Position numbers and translations under genes: made by a program. The notes under the pieces are model-generated. The model saw nothing but the letters and a program-made list of their open reading frames with translations. It was not told the DNA's origin and searched no databases. From positions 345,580 to 409,579 of the forward strand of contig CAZKCO010000002.1 in assembly GCA_964551335.1 (NCBI GenBank): DNA of 64,000 nucleotides. Direction: 5' to 3'. Source of the DNA: Tunicatimonas sp964551335 (GTDB taxonomy: Bacteria; Bacteroidota; Bacteroidia; Cytophagales; Cyclobacteriaceae). This document shows positions 33,791-42,167 of this stretch, in pieces (positions within the stretch are counted from its first letter, which is position 1; each line of letters begins with the position of its first letter).

Positions 33791-35806
33791 TTATACATTC
33801 GCTGTTTCAACCAATTGCTTGGCGTGTTTTACTACGTTTTCGGCGGTGAAGCCAAATTCCTGCATCAGCTTGTTACCGGGAGCCGATTCGCCGTAGGTAT
33901 CGATGCCAATCGACAGACCTTCGTCGGTAATGTACTTTTGCCAGCCCAGCGTCACTCCGGCTTCCACTGAAATTCGCTTGCGAACGCTCTTGGGAAATAC
34001 GCTTTCTTTGTAGGAATCGTCCTGCTGCTCAAATAGCTCCCAACTCGGCATACTCACCACACGGGCGTGAATGCCCTCACTGGCTAGTTTTTCCTGAGCT
34101 TCCAGCACTACGTGTACTTCCGAGCCACTGGCTACTAAGATAAGCTGGGGGGTATCATCCGAATCCTTAAGAACATAAGCTCCTTTTTCCAGGCTCTGCG
34201 GTCCTTCGCAGTGCTCGTAGTTGAGGACCGGAATGCCCTGGCGGGTAAGTACAAGGGCTACCGGGCCATTCTTGTGCTCAATGGCTACGCGCCAGGCATG
34301 GGCAGTTTCGTTAGCGTCGGCCGGACGAATCGTTACTAGGTTAGGAATAACCCGCATCGACATAAGGTGCTCTACCGGTTGGTGGGTGGTTCCATCTTCC
34401 CCCAATCCGATGCTATCGTGGGTATACACAAAAATAGACCGTAGTTTCATTATTCCGGCCAAACGCAATGTAGGCCGCATATAGTCGGTAAAAATGAAGA
34501 AAGTCGATCCGAAAGCAATAGTTCCCTCCGTCAGGGTAAGCCCGTTGATGATAGCTCCCATTGCGTGCTCCCGAACGCCGAAGTGAATATTCTGCCCTCC
34601 GTAGTTGCCCGGTTCAAAGCTGCCTGAATCTTCCACTTCGGTTTTGGTAGATTCTACCAGGTCAGCCGCCCCGCCAATAAGTAGCGGCAGGTGAGGCGCA
34701 ATAGCATTCATTACTTTCTTGCCAGCATTTCGGGTAGCAATGCTGCCCTCTTCAGGTTTGAAGACCGGTAAGTCATCTTTCCAAGCCGAAGGGTACTGCT
34801 CTTTGGTAAAATTGAGGTACTCTTCCGCCAGATCTCTGTATTCCGACTTATAAGACTGGAACATATCCTGCCATTCCTCTTCTTTTTTCTTCCGGTCGCT
34901 CACCGCTTTTTGGTAGAAGTCGTAAACTTCATCCGGTACATAAAACTTCTTATCAGGGTCCCAGCCCAGATTTTTCTTGGTAGCGGTCACTTCATCTTCT
35001 CCCAGTGGGGAACCGTGGGCACCCGAAGTATTGATTTTATTCGGACTACCGTAGGCGATAATTGTTTTTACCCGGATGAGCGAGGGCTGATCTTCTACTG
35101 CTTCGGCAGTACGAATAGCCTGCTCTACTGCATCCAGATCATTTACATCTTCTACCGTCTGAGTATGCCAACCAAAGGAGCGGAAGCGAGCCTCAACATC
35201 TTCGGTAAAAGTAATGCTGGTCTTTCCGTCAATGGTAATGTTATTATCATCGTACAGATAAATCATGTTACCGAGTTTCAGGTGTCCGGCTAGCGACCCA
35301 GCTTCGGAAGAAATACCTTCCATCAGGTCACCATCACTACAAATAGCATAGATTTTATAGTCGAATGGGTTCTTATCACCCTTAGTATAACGATCGGCCA
35401 GGAATTTCTGTCCGATAGCAAACCCTACTCCGTTGGCAAATCCTTGTCCCAGTGGGCCGGTGGTCACTTCAATACCCGGTGCCAGTCCGTATTCAGGATG
35501 TCCCGCAGTTTTGCTCTCCCACTGCCGGAAATCCTTCAGATCGTCCATCGTCAGGTCATAGCCGGTCAGGTGCAAAATGCTGTACTGGAGAATACAGGCG
35601 TGTCCGGCCGAGAGAATGAAACGATCCCGGCTAGGCCAGCGTGGGTCATCAGGATTATAATTCATAATGCGCGACCAGAGTACGTGGGCTACGGGAGCCA
35701 GACTCATGGCTGTACCAGGGTGTCCTGAGTTAGCTTTCTGAACGGCATCCATAGAAAGCGTACGGATGGTATTAATGCATAAGGTGTCTAGTTCGTGTTG
35801 GTTCAT
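33791..35806 (-). CDS. tkt: Transketolase
   Basis: Thiamine-diphosphate enzyme of 671 residues that moves two-carbon units between sugar phosphates. 'DAVQKANSGHPGTAMSLAPVAHVLW' at the N-terminus, 'TGPLGQGFANGVGFAIGQKFLA', the ThDP motif 'CSDGDLMEGISSEAGSLAGHL...NN' (GDG variant with IYLYDDNNITIDG), and 'FVYTHDSIGLGEDGTTHQPVEH' in the pyrimidine domain are all present. It is first in the cluster tkt-rpiB-gnd-zwf-pgl, so the promoter for the set should lie in 35807-36025. The enzyme is full length and typical. Confidence 0.96.
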   Translation of the reverse strand: MNQHELDTLCINTIRTLSMDAVQKANSGHPGTAMSLAPVAHVLWSRIMNYNPDDPRWPSRDRFILSAGHACILQYSILHLTGYDLTMDDLKDFRQWESKTAGHPEYGLAPGIEVTTGPLGQGFANGVGFAIGQKFLADRYTKGDKNPFDYKIYAICSDGDLMEGISSEAGSLAGHLKLGNMIYLYDDNNITIDGKTSITFTEDVEARFRSFGWHTQTVEDVNDLDAVEQAIRTAEAVEDQPSLIRVKTIIAYGSPNKINTSGAHGSPLGEDEVTATKKNLGWDPDKKFYVPDEVYDFYQKAVSDRKKKEEEWQDMFQSYKSEYRDLAEEYLNFTKEQYPSAWKDDLPVFKPEEGSIATRNAGKKVMNAIAPHLPLLIGGAADLVESTKTEVEDSGSFEPGNYGGQNIHFGVREHAMGAIINGLTLTEGTIAFGSTFFIFTDYMRPTLRLAGIMKLRSIFVYTHDSIGLGEDGTTHQPVEHLMSMRVIPNLVTIRPADANETAHAWRVAIEHKNGPVALVLTRQGIPVLNYEHCEGPQSLEKGAYVLKDSDDTPQLILVASGSEVHVVLEAQEKLASEGIHARVVSMPSWELFEQQDDSYKESVFPKSVRKRISVEAGVTLGWQKYITDEGLSIGIDTYGESAPGNKLMQEFGFTAENVVKHAKQLVETANV

Positions 35807-36025
35807 GCAACAAAAAAATTTATAATAGAAATTAGGTTAAACTTAGAGAATTGGTTTTGTGAAAAACTGTAGGCTAATTGACGTTTGTCCGAAAAATGGT
35901 GATTTAGCAGCTGCATCATCGAAAAAAATAGGATAAGGTTACCAAAACGCCTCCAGTAAAGTTATAAATATTTTATCATCTTACGCACCCTTTAGTTAAA
36001 AGAAAGGCAGACAGCCAATTACTTT

Positions 36026-36697
36026 ATGAAAGAACGCGTTGAGCAATACTTAAAAATAAGTAACGATCAGATAGGGTATGTGTTTCCTAACATTACTTCT
36101 ACCTCGTTACGTACCCTGGATTTAAGTGCTCAAAATACCCAACTCACCCCGGCTATCGTAGCAGATACGACCCGCTTCGACCGCCTGATTACTAAGATGC
36201 TAACCCCAGAAAAAGTGGGCATCGGGGGTTATCTAGAAACTCGGTTATTGTATCAGCGCAGCACTATGTATGCAGGTGAAGAAATACGTAGCCTGCATTT
36301 GGGAGTAGATGTATGGGCTCCGGCCGGCACCAAGGTACACGCCCCTTGGCCGGGGCAAATCCACAGCTTTAGAGATAATGAGGGCTTCGGAGATTACGGA
36401 CCTACCATTATTCTGGAGCATGCAGCCGCAGACGCTACATTTTTCACTCTCTACGGGCACCTGAGCCGAGAGTCGTTGCAAAATATATGTGTGGGGCAGT
36501 TCGTTGATAAAAACGAAGAAGTGGGAGAATTAGGCAACTTTCCCGAAAACGGGGACTGGCCACCACACCTCCACTTCCAGGTGATAACTGATTTATTGGG
36601 CTTTGAAGGGGACTTTCCCGGGGTAATTGCTCATTCGCAGAGACTTTTATTCGAAAGTATTTGTATTGATCCCATGCTTCTGCTTACATTTAAGTAG
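36026..36697 (+). CDS. M23 (LytM) family metallopeptidase
   Basis: Protein of 223 residues with a LytM zinc-peptidase domain in its second half. The zinc ligands are visible: 'HLGVDVWAPAGTKVHAPWPG' (HxxxD, about residue 91) and 'PPHLHFQVI' (HxH, about 180), with 'LYGHLSRESLQ' between them. The N-terminal 80 residues are not recognised, and there is no signal peptide, which is unusual for a peptidoglycan hydrolase and suggests a cytosolic role or a missing secretion cue. It is divergent from the pentose phosphate cluster and 47 bp ahead of the DnaJ-domain gene. Confidence 0.8.
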   Translation: MKERVEQYLKISNDQIGYVFPNITSTSLRTLDLSAQNTQLTPAIVADTTRFDRLITKMLTPEKVGIGGYLETRLLYQRSTMYAGEEIRSLHLGVDVWAPAGTKVHAPWPGQIHSFRDNEGFGDYGPTIILEHAAADATFFTLYGHLSRESLQNICVGQFVDKNEEVGELGNFPENGDWPPHLHFQVITDLLGFEGDFPGVIAHSQRLLFESICIDPMLLLTFK

Positions 36698-36744
36698 CTA
36701 AAACAGTTGTCTTTTCAATTAGTTGAATTGTGAAGCAACCGACT

Positions 36745-37257
36745 ATGGATGAGTATTATCGCACACTAGGACTATCGCGAGGAGCCTCCATCACCGACAT
36801 CAAGAAGGCTTACCGTTCATTAGCGCTCAAGTATCACCCCGATGTCAACTCCAGCCAGGAAGCCAAGCGCCGCTTTCAGCAGATTGCCGAGGCTTACGAA
36901 CATCTGTTGGCCGACCAGCGGACTGCGGCCGCTCAGATTTACGCCCAGGCCAGTGCCCAGTACCAGGCGCAGTTTCAACAGTTTTACCAACCTCCTCCCC
37001 AACCAGTTTTTAACAGCGCCCCCGCCGATGTACTTGATCCCGACTCTACGGGCTTACATCAGGTAGTGTATGTGCTGCTCACTTTACTAGCCTGGGGGGT
37101 AAGTCTTTTCTTTATTATGTTACCGATTTTTGCCGGTTATCTGATGGTAGAGAAAGGTTTCAGCGCCTGGGAGGGAGCTATTATGACCCCGCTTTCGCTG
37201 GCAGGTATGTTGGTAATCTACCGCACCGTTCGCTACCGGAAAAATGCCTTTGCGTAA
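36745..37257 (+). CDS. DnaJ-domain membrane protein
   Basis: Protein of 170 residues from the ATG at 36745 (MDEYYRTLGLSRGAS); a GTG five codons upstream is possible. The J domain covers about 1-65 with the obligate 'KYHPDVNSSQEAKRRFQQIAEAYEHL' (HPD at about 34-36), so it should stimulate an Hsp70 ATPase. A Gln/Pro-rich linker follows (about 70-100), then two hydrophobic helices ('VVYVLLTLLAWGVSLFFIML' and 'GAIMTPLSLAGMLVIY'). It is probably anchored in the inner membrane. Proteins like this are common, and the client is unknown. Confidence 0.8.
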   Translation: MDEYYRTLGLSRGASITDIKKAYRSLALKYHPDVNSSQEAKRRFQQIAEAYEHLLADQRTAAAQIYAQASAQYQAQFQQFYQPPPQPVFNSAPADVLDPDSTGLHQVVYVLLTLLAWGVSLFFIMLPIFAGYLMVEKGFSAWEGAIMTPLSLAGMLVIYRTVRYRKNAFA

Positions 37258-37299
37258 CAACAGTTAGAACGCTAGGGTGTTGTAGTTGCTGAGATACGA

Positions 37300-37366
37300 G
37301 TTCTTAGTTCAGAGTTTAAAGTTTAGAGTTAGCAGGTATCCTAAACTCTGAACTCTTTACTCTTAG
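37300..37366. repeat. Word-repeat dyad upstream of the deoxynucleoside kinase gene
   Basis: 37306-37318 (AGTTCAGAGTTTA) pairs perfectly with 37342-37354; inside it a second copy GTTTAGAGTTAG offers an alternative register. The words are a GTTCAGAGTTTA family, different from the GTGTTATAG family elsewhere. The rest of 37258-37390 holds no gene. Confidence 0.75.
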
Positions 37367-37390
37367 CGAATTTTCCGGAAGCGTCCTATT

Positions 37391-38020
37391 ATGTTCATTG
37401 CTGTATCAGGAAATATTGGAGCGGGTAAAACCACCCTGGTTACCCGGCTAGCTCAGCACTTTGGTGGCAGGGCCGAGTTAGAGTCGGTAAGCGACAATCC
37501 CTACTTGAACGATTTCTATCAGGATATGGCCCGCTGGGCTTTTCCGCTACAAATCTACTTTTTAAGCCATCGCTTTGAACAGGCCATCAACGTTGCTTCT
37601 CTGCCGGAACCGGTTATCCTGGACCGAACTATCTACGAAGATGCTCATATTTTTGCCTACAACCTGTATAAATCGAGCTATCTAAGTAGCCGCGACTACC
37701 GCAACTACCACCACCTGTACGAAACCATGATTGACCTGGTACCACCGCCCGATCTGGTTATTTTTCTGAAAGGCAGTATCACCACCTTACAGCAACGCAT
37801 AAAGCAGCGCCACGCCACCCAAGACTCGCAACGGCAAAACGAGAACATCATTCCGGAGGATTATCTCCGAAACCTGAACGAATGCTACGAGCGCTGGATA
37901 GCCACATTTTCGTTGAGTCCGGTTTTTACTATTGATATTGATTTAGTAGATTTAGCAGAAGAGCAGGCTTTTAAGCAGCTTTTGCAGAACATTGAACCAT
38001 ATTTACCTCTAGCTTCATGA
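37391..38020 (+). CDS. Deoxynucleoside kinase (dNK/dGK family)
   Basis: Nucleotide-salvage kinase of 209 residues. The P-loop is 'VSGNIGAGKTTLVTRLAQHFG' (about 5-25), the specificity region has 'ESVSDNPYLNDFYQDMARWAFPLQIYFL', and 'EPVILDRTIYEDAHIFAYNLY' carries the catalytic acid with the (D/E)R motif. The lid region is 'LQQRIKQRHATQDSQRQNENII'. This is the deoxyadenosine/deoxyguanosine kinase type usual in Bacteroidota; base preference cannot be read from sequence. Its stop overlaps the next start by four bases (ATGA, 38017-38020). Confidence 0.88.
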   Translation: MFIAVSGNIGAGKTTLVTRLAQHFGGRAELESVSDNPYLNDFYQDMARWAFPLQIYFLSHRFEQAINVASLPEPVILDRTIYEDAHIFAYNLYKSSYLSSRDYRNYHHLYETMIDLVPPPDLVIFLKGSITTLQQRIKQRHATQDSQRQNENIIPEDYLRNLNECYERWIATFSLSPVFTIDIDLVDLAEEQAFKQLLQNIEPYLPLAS

Positions 38021-38274
38021 AAAACCTTTACGTAAAGCATACTACTGATAGAACCGATATCTACCGCAAACTGGTAGCTATTCCTTTTCCGGAAGGAGAG
38101 TTTACCTACGAAAGTACCGATATTATTGCTACGGATAATCATTGGCAGATGGATCAGCACACTGTTTCCTATCGAGAATTGCTGGTGATGTACGAAGACG
38201 GTTACTATACCATTGAGAAAGAAGAATTTGACCGAGCAGAAGCACTACTGCGACACAATCAGGGGTTGGAGTAG
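38017..38274 (+). CDS. Uncharacterised 85-residue protein coupled to the deoxynucleoside kinase
   Basis: Small acidic protein starting MKNLYVKHTTDRTDIYRKLV. It has no signal peptide, membrane segment or cysteine. Mixed short strands and one C-terminal helix ('KEEFDRAEALLRHNQGLE') are suggested by composition. I do not recognise a family. The ATGA overlap with the kinase gene implies translational coupling, and the codon usage matches the neighbours, so it is likely a real gene with some link to the kinase. Confidence 0.7.
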   Translation: MKNLYVKHTTDRTDIYRKLVAIPFPEGEFTYESTDIIATDNHWQMDQHTVSYRELLVMYEDGYYTIEKEEFDRAEALLRHNQGLE

Positions 38275-38280
38275 TTTGAA

Positions 38281-38335
38281 GTCAGAAGCACGAAGACCGA
38301 AGTCAGAAGTTCTTAGTTCAGAGTTCTGACATTAA
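38281..38335. repeat. Short word-repeat hairpin after the deoxynucleoside kinase operon
   Basis: GTCAGAA occurs at 38281-38287 and 38302-38308; its complement TTCTGAC is at 38324-38330. The loop contains TTAGTTCAGAG, the same word family as the dyad at 37306. The rest of 38336-38421 is AATTAGCAATC-type low-complexity sequence with no gene. Confidence 0.55.
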
Positions 38336-38421
38336 GAAGAGAGAAGTTAATAGAAATCAGGAAATTTGACCAGCATATCCGGGATAATCAATTAACAATC
38401 AGCAATTTAGCCATCGAGCAA

Positions 38422-38613
38422 TTAAGGATCTAGCTGCTGGTGGGGTACGGAATAATGGCTTTGTTCGGTAGAACTATCGGTGTAGCGTTGGGCTAGTTTT
38501 TTTAATGCTTCGGCGCGTTCCTTTAGCTTTTTGGCCTGTTTATCGGCCAGCTCCATCTCCTGAGTGAGCGCCCGTTTGGGGTCTGAATCCGGTGAGGGTG
38601 TAGTGCGTAACAT
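38422..38613 (-). CDS. Small charged coiled-coil protein, hypothetical
   Basis: A 63-residue frame with a long central helix rich in Lys, Glu, Ala and Leu ('QEMELADKQAKKLKERAEAL') with a heptad-like pattern, so a short coiled coil is likely. There is no signal peptide or cysteine. Codon choice looks normal for the region, and the frame sits in a 464-bp gap before tex. Evidence is only coding-like composition; it could be a chance frame. Confidence 0.45.
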   Translation of the reverse strand: MLRTTPSPDSDPKRALTQEMELADKQAKKLKERAEALKKLAQRYTDSSTEQSHYSVPHQQLDP

Positions 38614-38674
38614 GACTCGACCATTGTACCTATAAGTTAGTCATTTTTTACGAGAAAATCATCCCTTACCCGGG

Positions 38675-38704
38675 TTGAATTTTCGAGCAGAGTCGTTATT
38701 TTTG
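38675..38704 (+). promoter_or_regulatory. Bacteroidetes-type promoter of tex
   Basis: TTG at 38675-38677 and TATTTTTG at 38697-38704 are separated by 19 bp, a full match to the -33/-7 pattern (TTG-N19-TAnnTTTG). The tex ATG is 34 bp downstream. Confidence 0.72.
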
Positions 38705-38738
38705 CCCCCTATTTTTTAGTACCAAGATAACCGATCCC

Positions 38739-40982
38739 ATGGACTCAATCATTAACCGCATAACCCAAAACTTAGGACTTCGCACTCAACAAGTAGCCGC
38801 TACTCTTCAACTGCTCGACGAAGGAGCCACCGTGCCCTTTCTGGCCCGCTACCGCAAGGAAGTAACGGGAAGCCTGGACGAAGTGCAGATCACCCAAATC
38901 CGCGATCAGACCAGCCAGTTGCGGGAACTGGACAAACGCAAAGAGAGCGTGCTGAAGTCTATTAAGGAGCAGGGTAAGCTTACCGACGCACTGCGAAAGC
39001 AGATTGAACAGGCTGATACTATGGCGCAAGTAGAAGATTTGTACTTGCCCTACAAACCCAAGCGCCGTACTAAAGCCACCACTGCCCGAGAAAAAGGGCT
39101 AGAGCCACTGGCGCAGCAGCTATTTGAACAAACCAACTCCGATCCTGAGCAACTCGCCCAGACCTATGTGAATTCCGAAAAAGAAGTTAACACGGTAGAA
39201 GAGGCCCTTCAGGGTGCCCGGGATATTATTGCCGAGTGGATCAGCGAAGATCAGGCCGCTCGGGAAACTTTACGGAAGCTTTTTCGGAGGGAAGGCATCA
39301 TCAAGACCAAAGTACTAAAAGGTAAAGAATCGGAGGGGCATAAGTTCCGCGACTATTTTGACTGGGAAGAACCGGTGGCCAAGGTGCCCTCGCACCGCTT
39401 GCTGGCGATGCGTCGCGGTGAAAAGGAAGGCTTTCTCTCGCTCTCTATCGCTCCGCCCGAAGAAAAAGCCCTTCCGTTGCTGGAACGGCAATTCTTGAAG
39501 AACAATAGCGCCTCGGCTCAGCAGGTAGAGCTGGCCCTAGCTGACGCCTACAAACGCTTATTACGTCCCTCCCTGGAAACCGAAATTCGGCTGGAAACTA
39601 AAAAGCAAGCCGATGCCGAAGCTATACAGGTTTTCTCGGAGAATTTACGTGAGCTGTTATTAGCTTCGCCTTTGGGTGAGAAAAACATTCTGGCTTTAGA
39701 CCCCGGTTTCCGAACTGGTTGTAAGTTGGTTTGTCTCGACCGGCAGGGACAGCTATTGCACCACACTACTATTTACCCCAACCCTCCCCAAAACCAGCAG
39801 CAGGAAGCCGCCGCCACGCTGGAACAACTTTGCCAGAAGTACCGGATTGAAGCAATCGCCATCGGTAACGGCACCGCCAGCCGGGAAACCGAACAGTTTG
39901 TATCGAGTCAGGTAAAGTCAGCCTCCCAGATTCCGGTAATCGTAGTCAACGAGAGTGGCGCCTCTATTTATTCTGCTTCCGAAGTAGCCCGCGAAGAATT
40001 TCCCGATAAGGACGTAACAGTTCGCGGGGCAGTTTCTATCGGCCGCCGATTGCTGGACCCGCTAGCCGAACTGGTAAAAATTGACCCAAAATCTATCGGC
40101 GTGGGGCAATATCAGCACGATGTAGACCAAAACGCTCTGAAGCAAGGGCTGGAAGACACAGTAGTGAGTTGCGTAAACAAGGTGGGCGTAGACGTGAATA
40201 CCGCCAGTCAGCAGTTACTGAGCTACGTATCAGGCATTGGCCCGGTGCTAGCCAAAAACATGGTGCACTATCGCAACGAAAACGGCCCATTTCCCGACCG
40301 TAAATCAGTGAAGAACGTAGCCCGGCTGGGTGATAAAGTATTTGAGCAGGCTGCCGGGTTTTTACGCATCCGCGGGGCGAAGAACCCACTGGACAATAGT
40401 GCGGTGCATCCCGAGCGTTACGGTCTGGTGCAGCAAATGGCTAAAGACCTGGATAGCCAATTAGAAGACTTACTCGGGCAATCTGACTTACGCAAGAAAA
40501 TAGACATTCAAAAATATACTTCGGATGATGTAGGACTACCAACCTTGCTGGATATTCTGGAAGAGCTGGATAAACCAGGACGTGACCCCCGCGAATCGTT
40601 TGAGCTATTTCAGTTTCAGGAGGGCGTTAACAGCATGGAAGACCTGAAGGTGGGAATGAAGTTACCCGGCATCGTCACCAACGTGACCAACTTCGGGGCC
40701 TTCGTGGATATAGGGGTTCACCAGGACGGATTGGTTCATATCAGCCACCTGGCCGACCACTTTGTGAAAGATCCTACCCAGGTGGTAAAGGTACAGCAAA
40801 AAGTACAGGTTACGGTATTGGAGGTTGACATCCCTCGCAAGCGCATTGCCCTCTCAATGAAAAAAGATCCGTTTGCTGCCTCAGCGCCCAAATCTAAACC
40901 CAAACCCCGCCGAGAATCACGAAAATCGGATAACGGAAATTTCTCCGATCAGCTTCAGCAGTTGAAGAATAAATTCCGGTGA
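38739..40982 (+). CDS. tex: Tex-family RNA-binding transcription accessory protein
   Basis: Nucleic-acid-binding protein of 747 residues. The Tex N-terminal helical part ('LLDEGATVPFLARYRKEVTGSLDEVQ', 'YLPYKPKRRTKATTAREKGLEPLA') is followed by a YqgF-like RNase-H fold ('ILALDPGFRTGCKLVCLDRQG'), helix-hairpin-helix region ('ASQQLLSYVSGIGPVLAKNMVHYR'), and an S1 domain (about 640-715: 'GIVTNVTNFGAFVDIGVHQDGLVHISHLAD'). The last 30 residues are basic and serine-rich. Tex affects transcription and RNA handling in several bacteria, the mechanism being unsettled. It has a clear own promoter. Confidence 0.94.
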   Translation: MDSIINRITQNLGLRTQQVAATLQLLDEGATVPFLARYRKEVTGSLDEVQITQIRDQTSQLRELDKRKESVLKSIKEQGKLTDALRKQIEQADTMAQVEDLYLPYKPKRRTKATTAREKGLEPLAQQLFEQTNSDPEQLAQTYVNSEKEVNTVEEALQGARDIIAEWISEDQAARETLRKLFRREGIIKTKVLKGKESEGHKFRDYFDWEEPVAKVPSHRLLAMRRGEKEGFLSLSIAPPEEKALPLLERQFLKNNSASAQQVELALADAYKRLLRPSLETEIRLETKKQADAEAIQVFSENLRELLLASPLGEKNILALDPGFRTGCKLVCLDRQGQLLHHTTIYPNPPQNQQQEAAATLEQLCQKYRIEAIAIGNGTASRETEQFVSSQVKSASQIPVIVVNESGASIYSASEVAREEFPDKDVTVRGAVSIGRRLLDPLAELVKIDPKSIGVGQYQHDVDQNALKQGLEDTVVSCVNKVGVDVNTASQQLLSYVSGIGPVLAKNMVHYRNENGPFPDRKSVKNVARLGDKVFEQAAGFLRIRGAKNPLDNSAVHPERYGLVQQMAKDLDSQLEDLLGQSDLRKKIDIQKYTSDDVGLPTLLDILEELDKPGRDPRESFELFQFQEGVNSMEDLKVGMKLPGIVTNVTNFGAFVDIGVHQDGLVHISHLADHFVKDPTQVVKVQQKVQVTVLEVDIPRKRIALSMKKDPFAASAPKSKPKPRRESRKSDNGNFSDQLQQLKNKFR

Positions 40983-40988
40983 GTTAGT

Positions 40989-41090
40989 TGCAGGTTTAGA
41001 AGGTTAAAGGTTTGAAGGTTGCAAGTTTTGAATGCGTGTAACCATTGGGTATAAACTTGCGACCTTCAAACTTTTCAAACCTAAAGCTTC
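40989..41090. repeat. Word-repeat dyad between tex and the PorP-like gene
   Basis: 41010-41028 pairs with 41053-41071 at 18 of 19 positions (GTTTGAAGGT..GCAAGTTT), and outer words AGGTTTAGAAGG / CAAACCTAAAGCTTC continue the arms. The loop is 24 nt. It lies between convergent genes and could act as a shared transcript end, though it lacks a U-run. Confidence 0.75.
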
Positions 41091-42161
41091 TTAATAAACC
41101 AGTCGTGAATTACCACGCTGACCAAAGCGGAAGGCGGCGAATATTTCGTAGGTAGTCAGTGGGTTACTGATGGCATTAATGGCGGTGGTGTTCATGTCGT
41201 AGCTAAACCCCAGGTGCAAGCCGGAGTATTGAATTTCAGCGGTGGCTACGTAGGCATCCTGCAAGCGGTACCACCCACCCACCCGCAGCATGGTTTCTTC
41301 CTGCGTACGGAAACTAGCCAAGCGGTAGGTCAGGAAGCTCCCAACATTGATCTGATTAGCCTCTCCCTGAAGCAACGCTACGCCACTGCCCGATACAAAC
41401 AGTCGTTCGGCAACTCCCAGCACCACACTTCCGTGCGACTTTATCAGCACCGGCAGCGGATCGCCTCCGTCGGTGAGCACCGAGGTTTCGGGAGAGTTCA
41501 GATGATAGGCCGCTACTCCCAGCGAAGCTCCTTCAAGGAGTGATAGACGCTTGCCGTAGTGTGAGCTTTTCTCGTAGTATACATTTTTGCGGTCGGGAGC
41601 GTACTGCCAAAGCACTCCGCCGCTTACGTCAAAGTAGGCCTTGTCATTGAGCAACACCCCGCTGGAAGTTCCATCAAATTGACCGGTTGAAGGATTATAC
41701 GTGCTCCCCCACTGGTAGCCTTCAGGGGTAACGCTGCGCTGCCCGAAGCCGGTTTGCAACCCAAACACTAAGTGCTGGGTACGTTTGCTATCCAGTGGAA
41801 GATCGTATCCGAAAGTGATATTCCCTCCGATATTACGGAAGCTGCCGTTAGGCCCGGCCTGGTCCTGATAAACTGATACTCCCAGTCCACCAATGTGCCC
41901 TCGAGGCTGAATCCCTTTTTCTACCCGGATCGGCAGCACCCCGGTTACCTGATTGGAAAGATAACTTCCCTGCAACTGATTCCACTGCGACCGATACGTA
42001 GCACTTACAATCACATCTTCTTCCGTGCCGGCAAAGGCCGGGTTTAGGTACAATCGGGCGTTGTAAAACTGAGAGAAAGAAGGGTCCTGGGCCCATACTT
42101 TCGGGCTAATAACAATTCCCAGTAATAAGCTTATGTACAGTAATTTACCTAGTCTTATCAT
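41091..42161 (-). CDS. PorP/SprF family type IX secretion outer-membrane protein
   Basis: Outer-membrane barrel protein of 356 residues. A signal peptide ends 'SPKVWAQ'. The family opening 'DPSFSQFYNARLYLNPAFAGT' is diagnostic, followed by 'SATYRSQWNQLQGSYLSNQV', and the C-terminus shows 'GLHLGFSYDMN' and 'FAAFRFG'. PorP/SprF proteins act with the type IX secretion system, often partnered with one adhesin encoded just upstream, as here. It is transcribed 6 bp after the large CHU_C-type protein gene, in one operon. Confidence 0.92.
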   Translation of the reverse strand: MIRLGKLLYISLLLGIVISPKVWAQDPSFSQFYNARLYLNPAFAGTEEDVIVSATYRSQWNQLQGSYLSNQVTGVLPIRVEKGIQPRGHIGGLGVSVYQDQAGPNGSFRNIGGNITFGYDLPLDSKRTQHLVFGLQTGFGQRSVTPEGYQWGSTYNPSTGQFDGTSSGVLLNDKAYFDVSGGVLWQYAPDRKNVYYEKSSHYGKRLSLLEGASLGVAAYHLNSPETSVLTDGGDPLPVLIKSHGSVVLGVAERLFVSGSGVALLQGEANQINVGSFLTYRLASFRTQEETMLRVGGWYRLQDAYVATAEIQYSGLHLGFSYDMNTTAINAISNPLTTYEIFAAFRFGQRGNSRLVY

Positions 42162-42167
42162 TGTTTC

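Noticed and set aside
36730..36744. GTG start for the DnaJ-domain protein five codons upstream
   Set aside because: The ATG at 36745 opens the J domain at its usual first residue (MDEYYRTLGL), so the upstream GTG is unnecessary.
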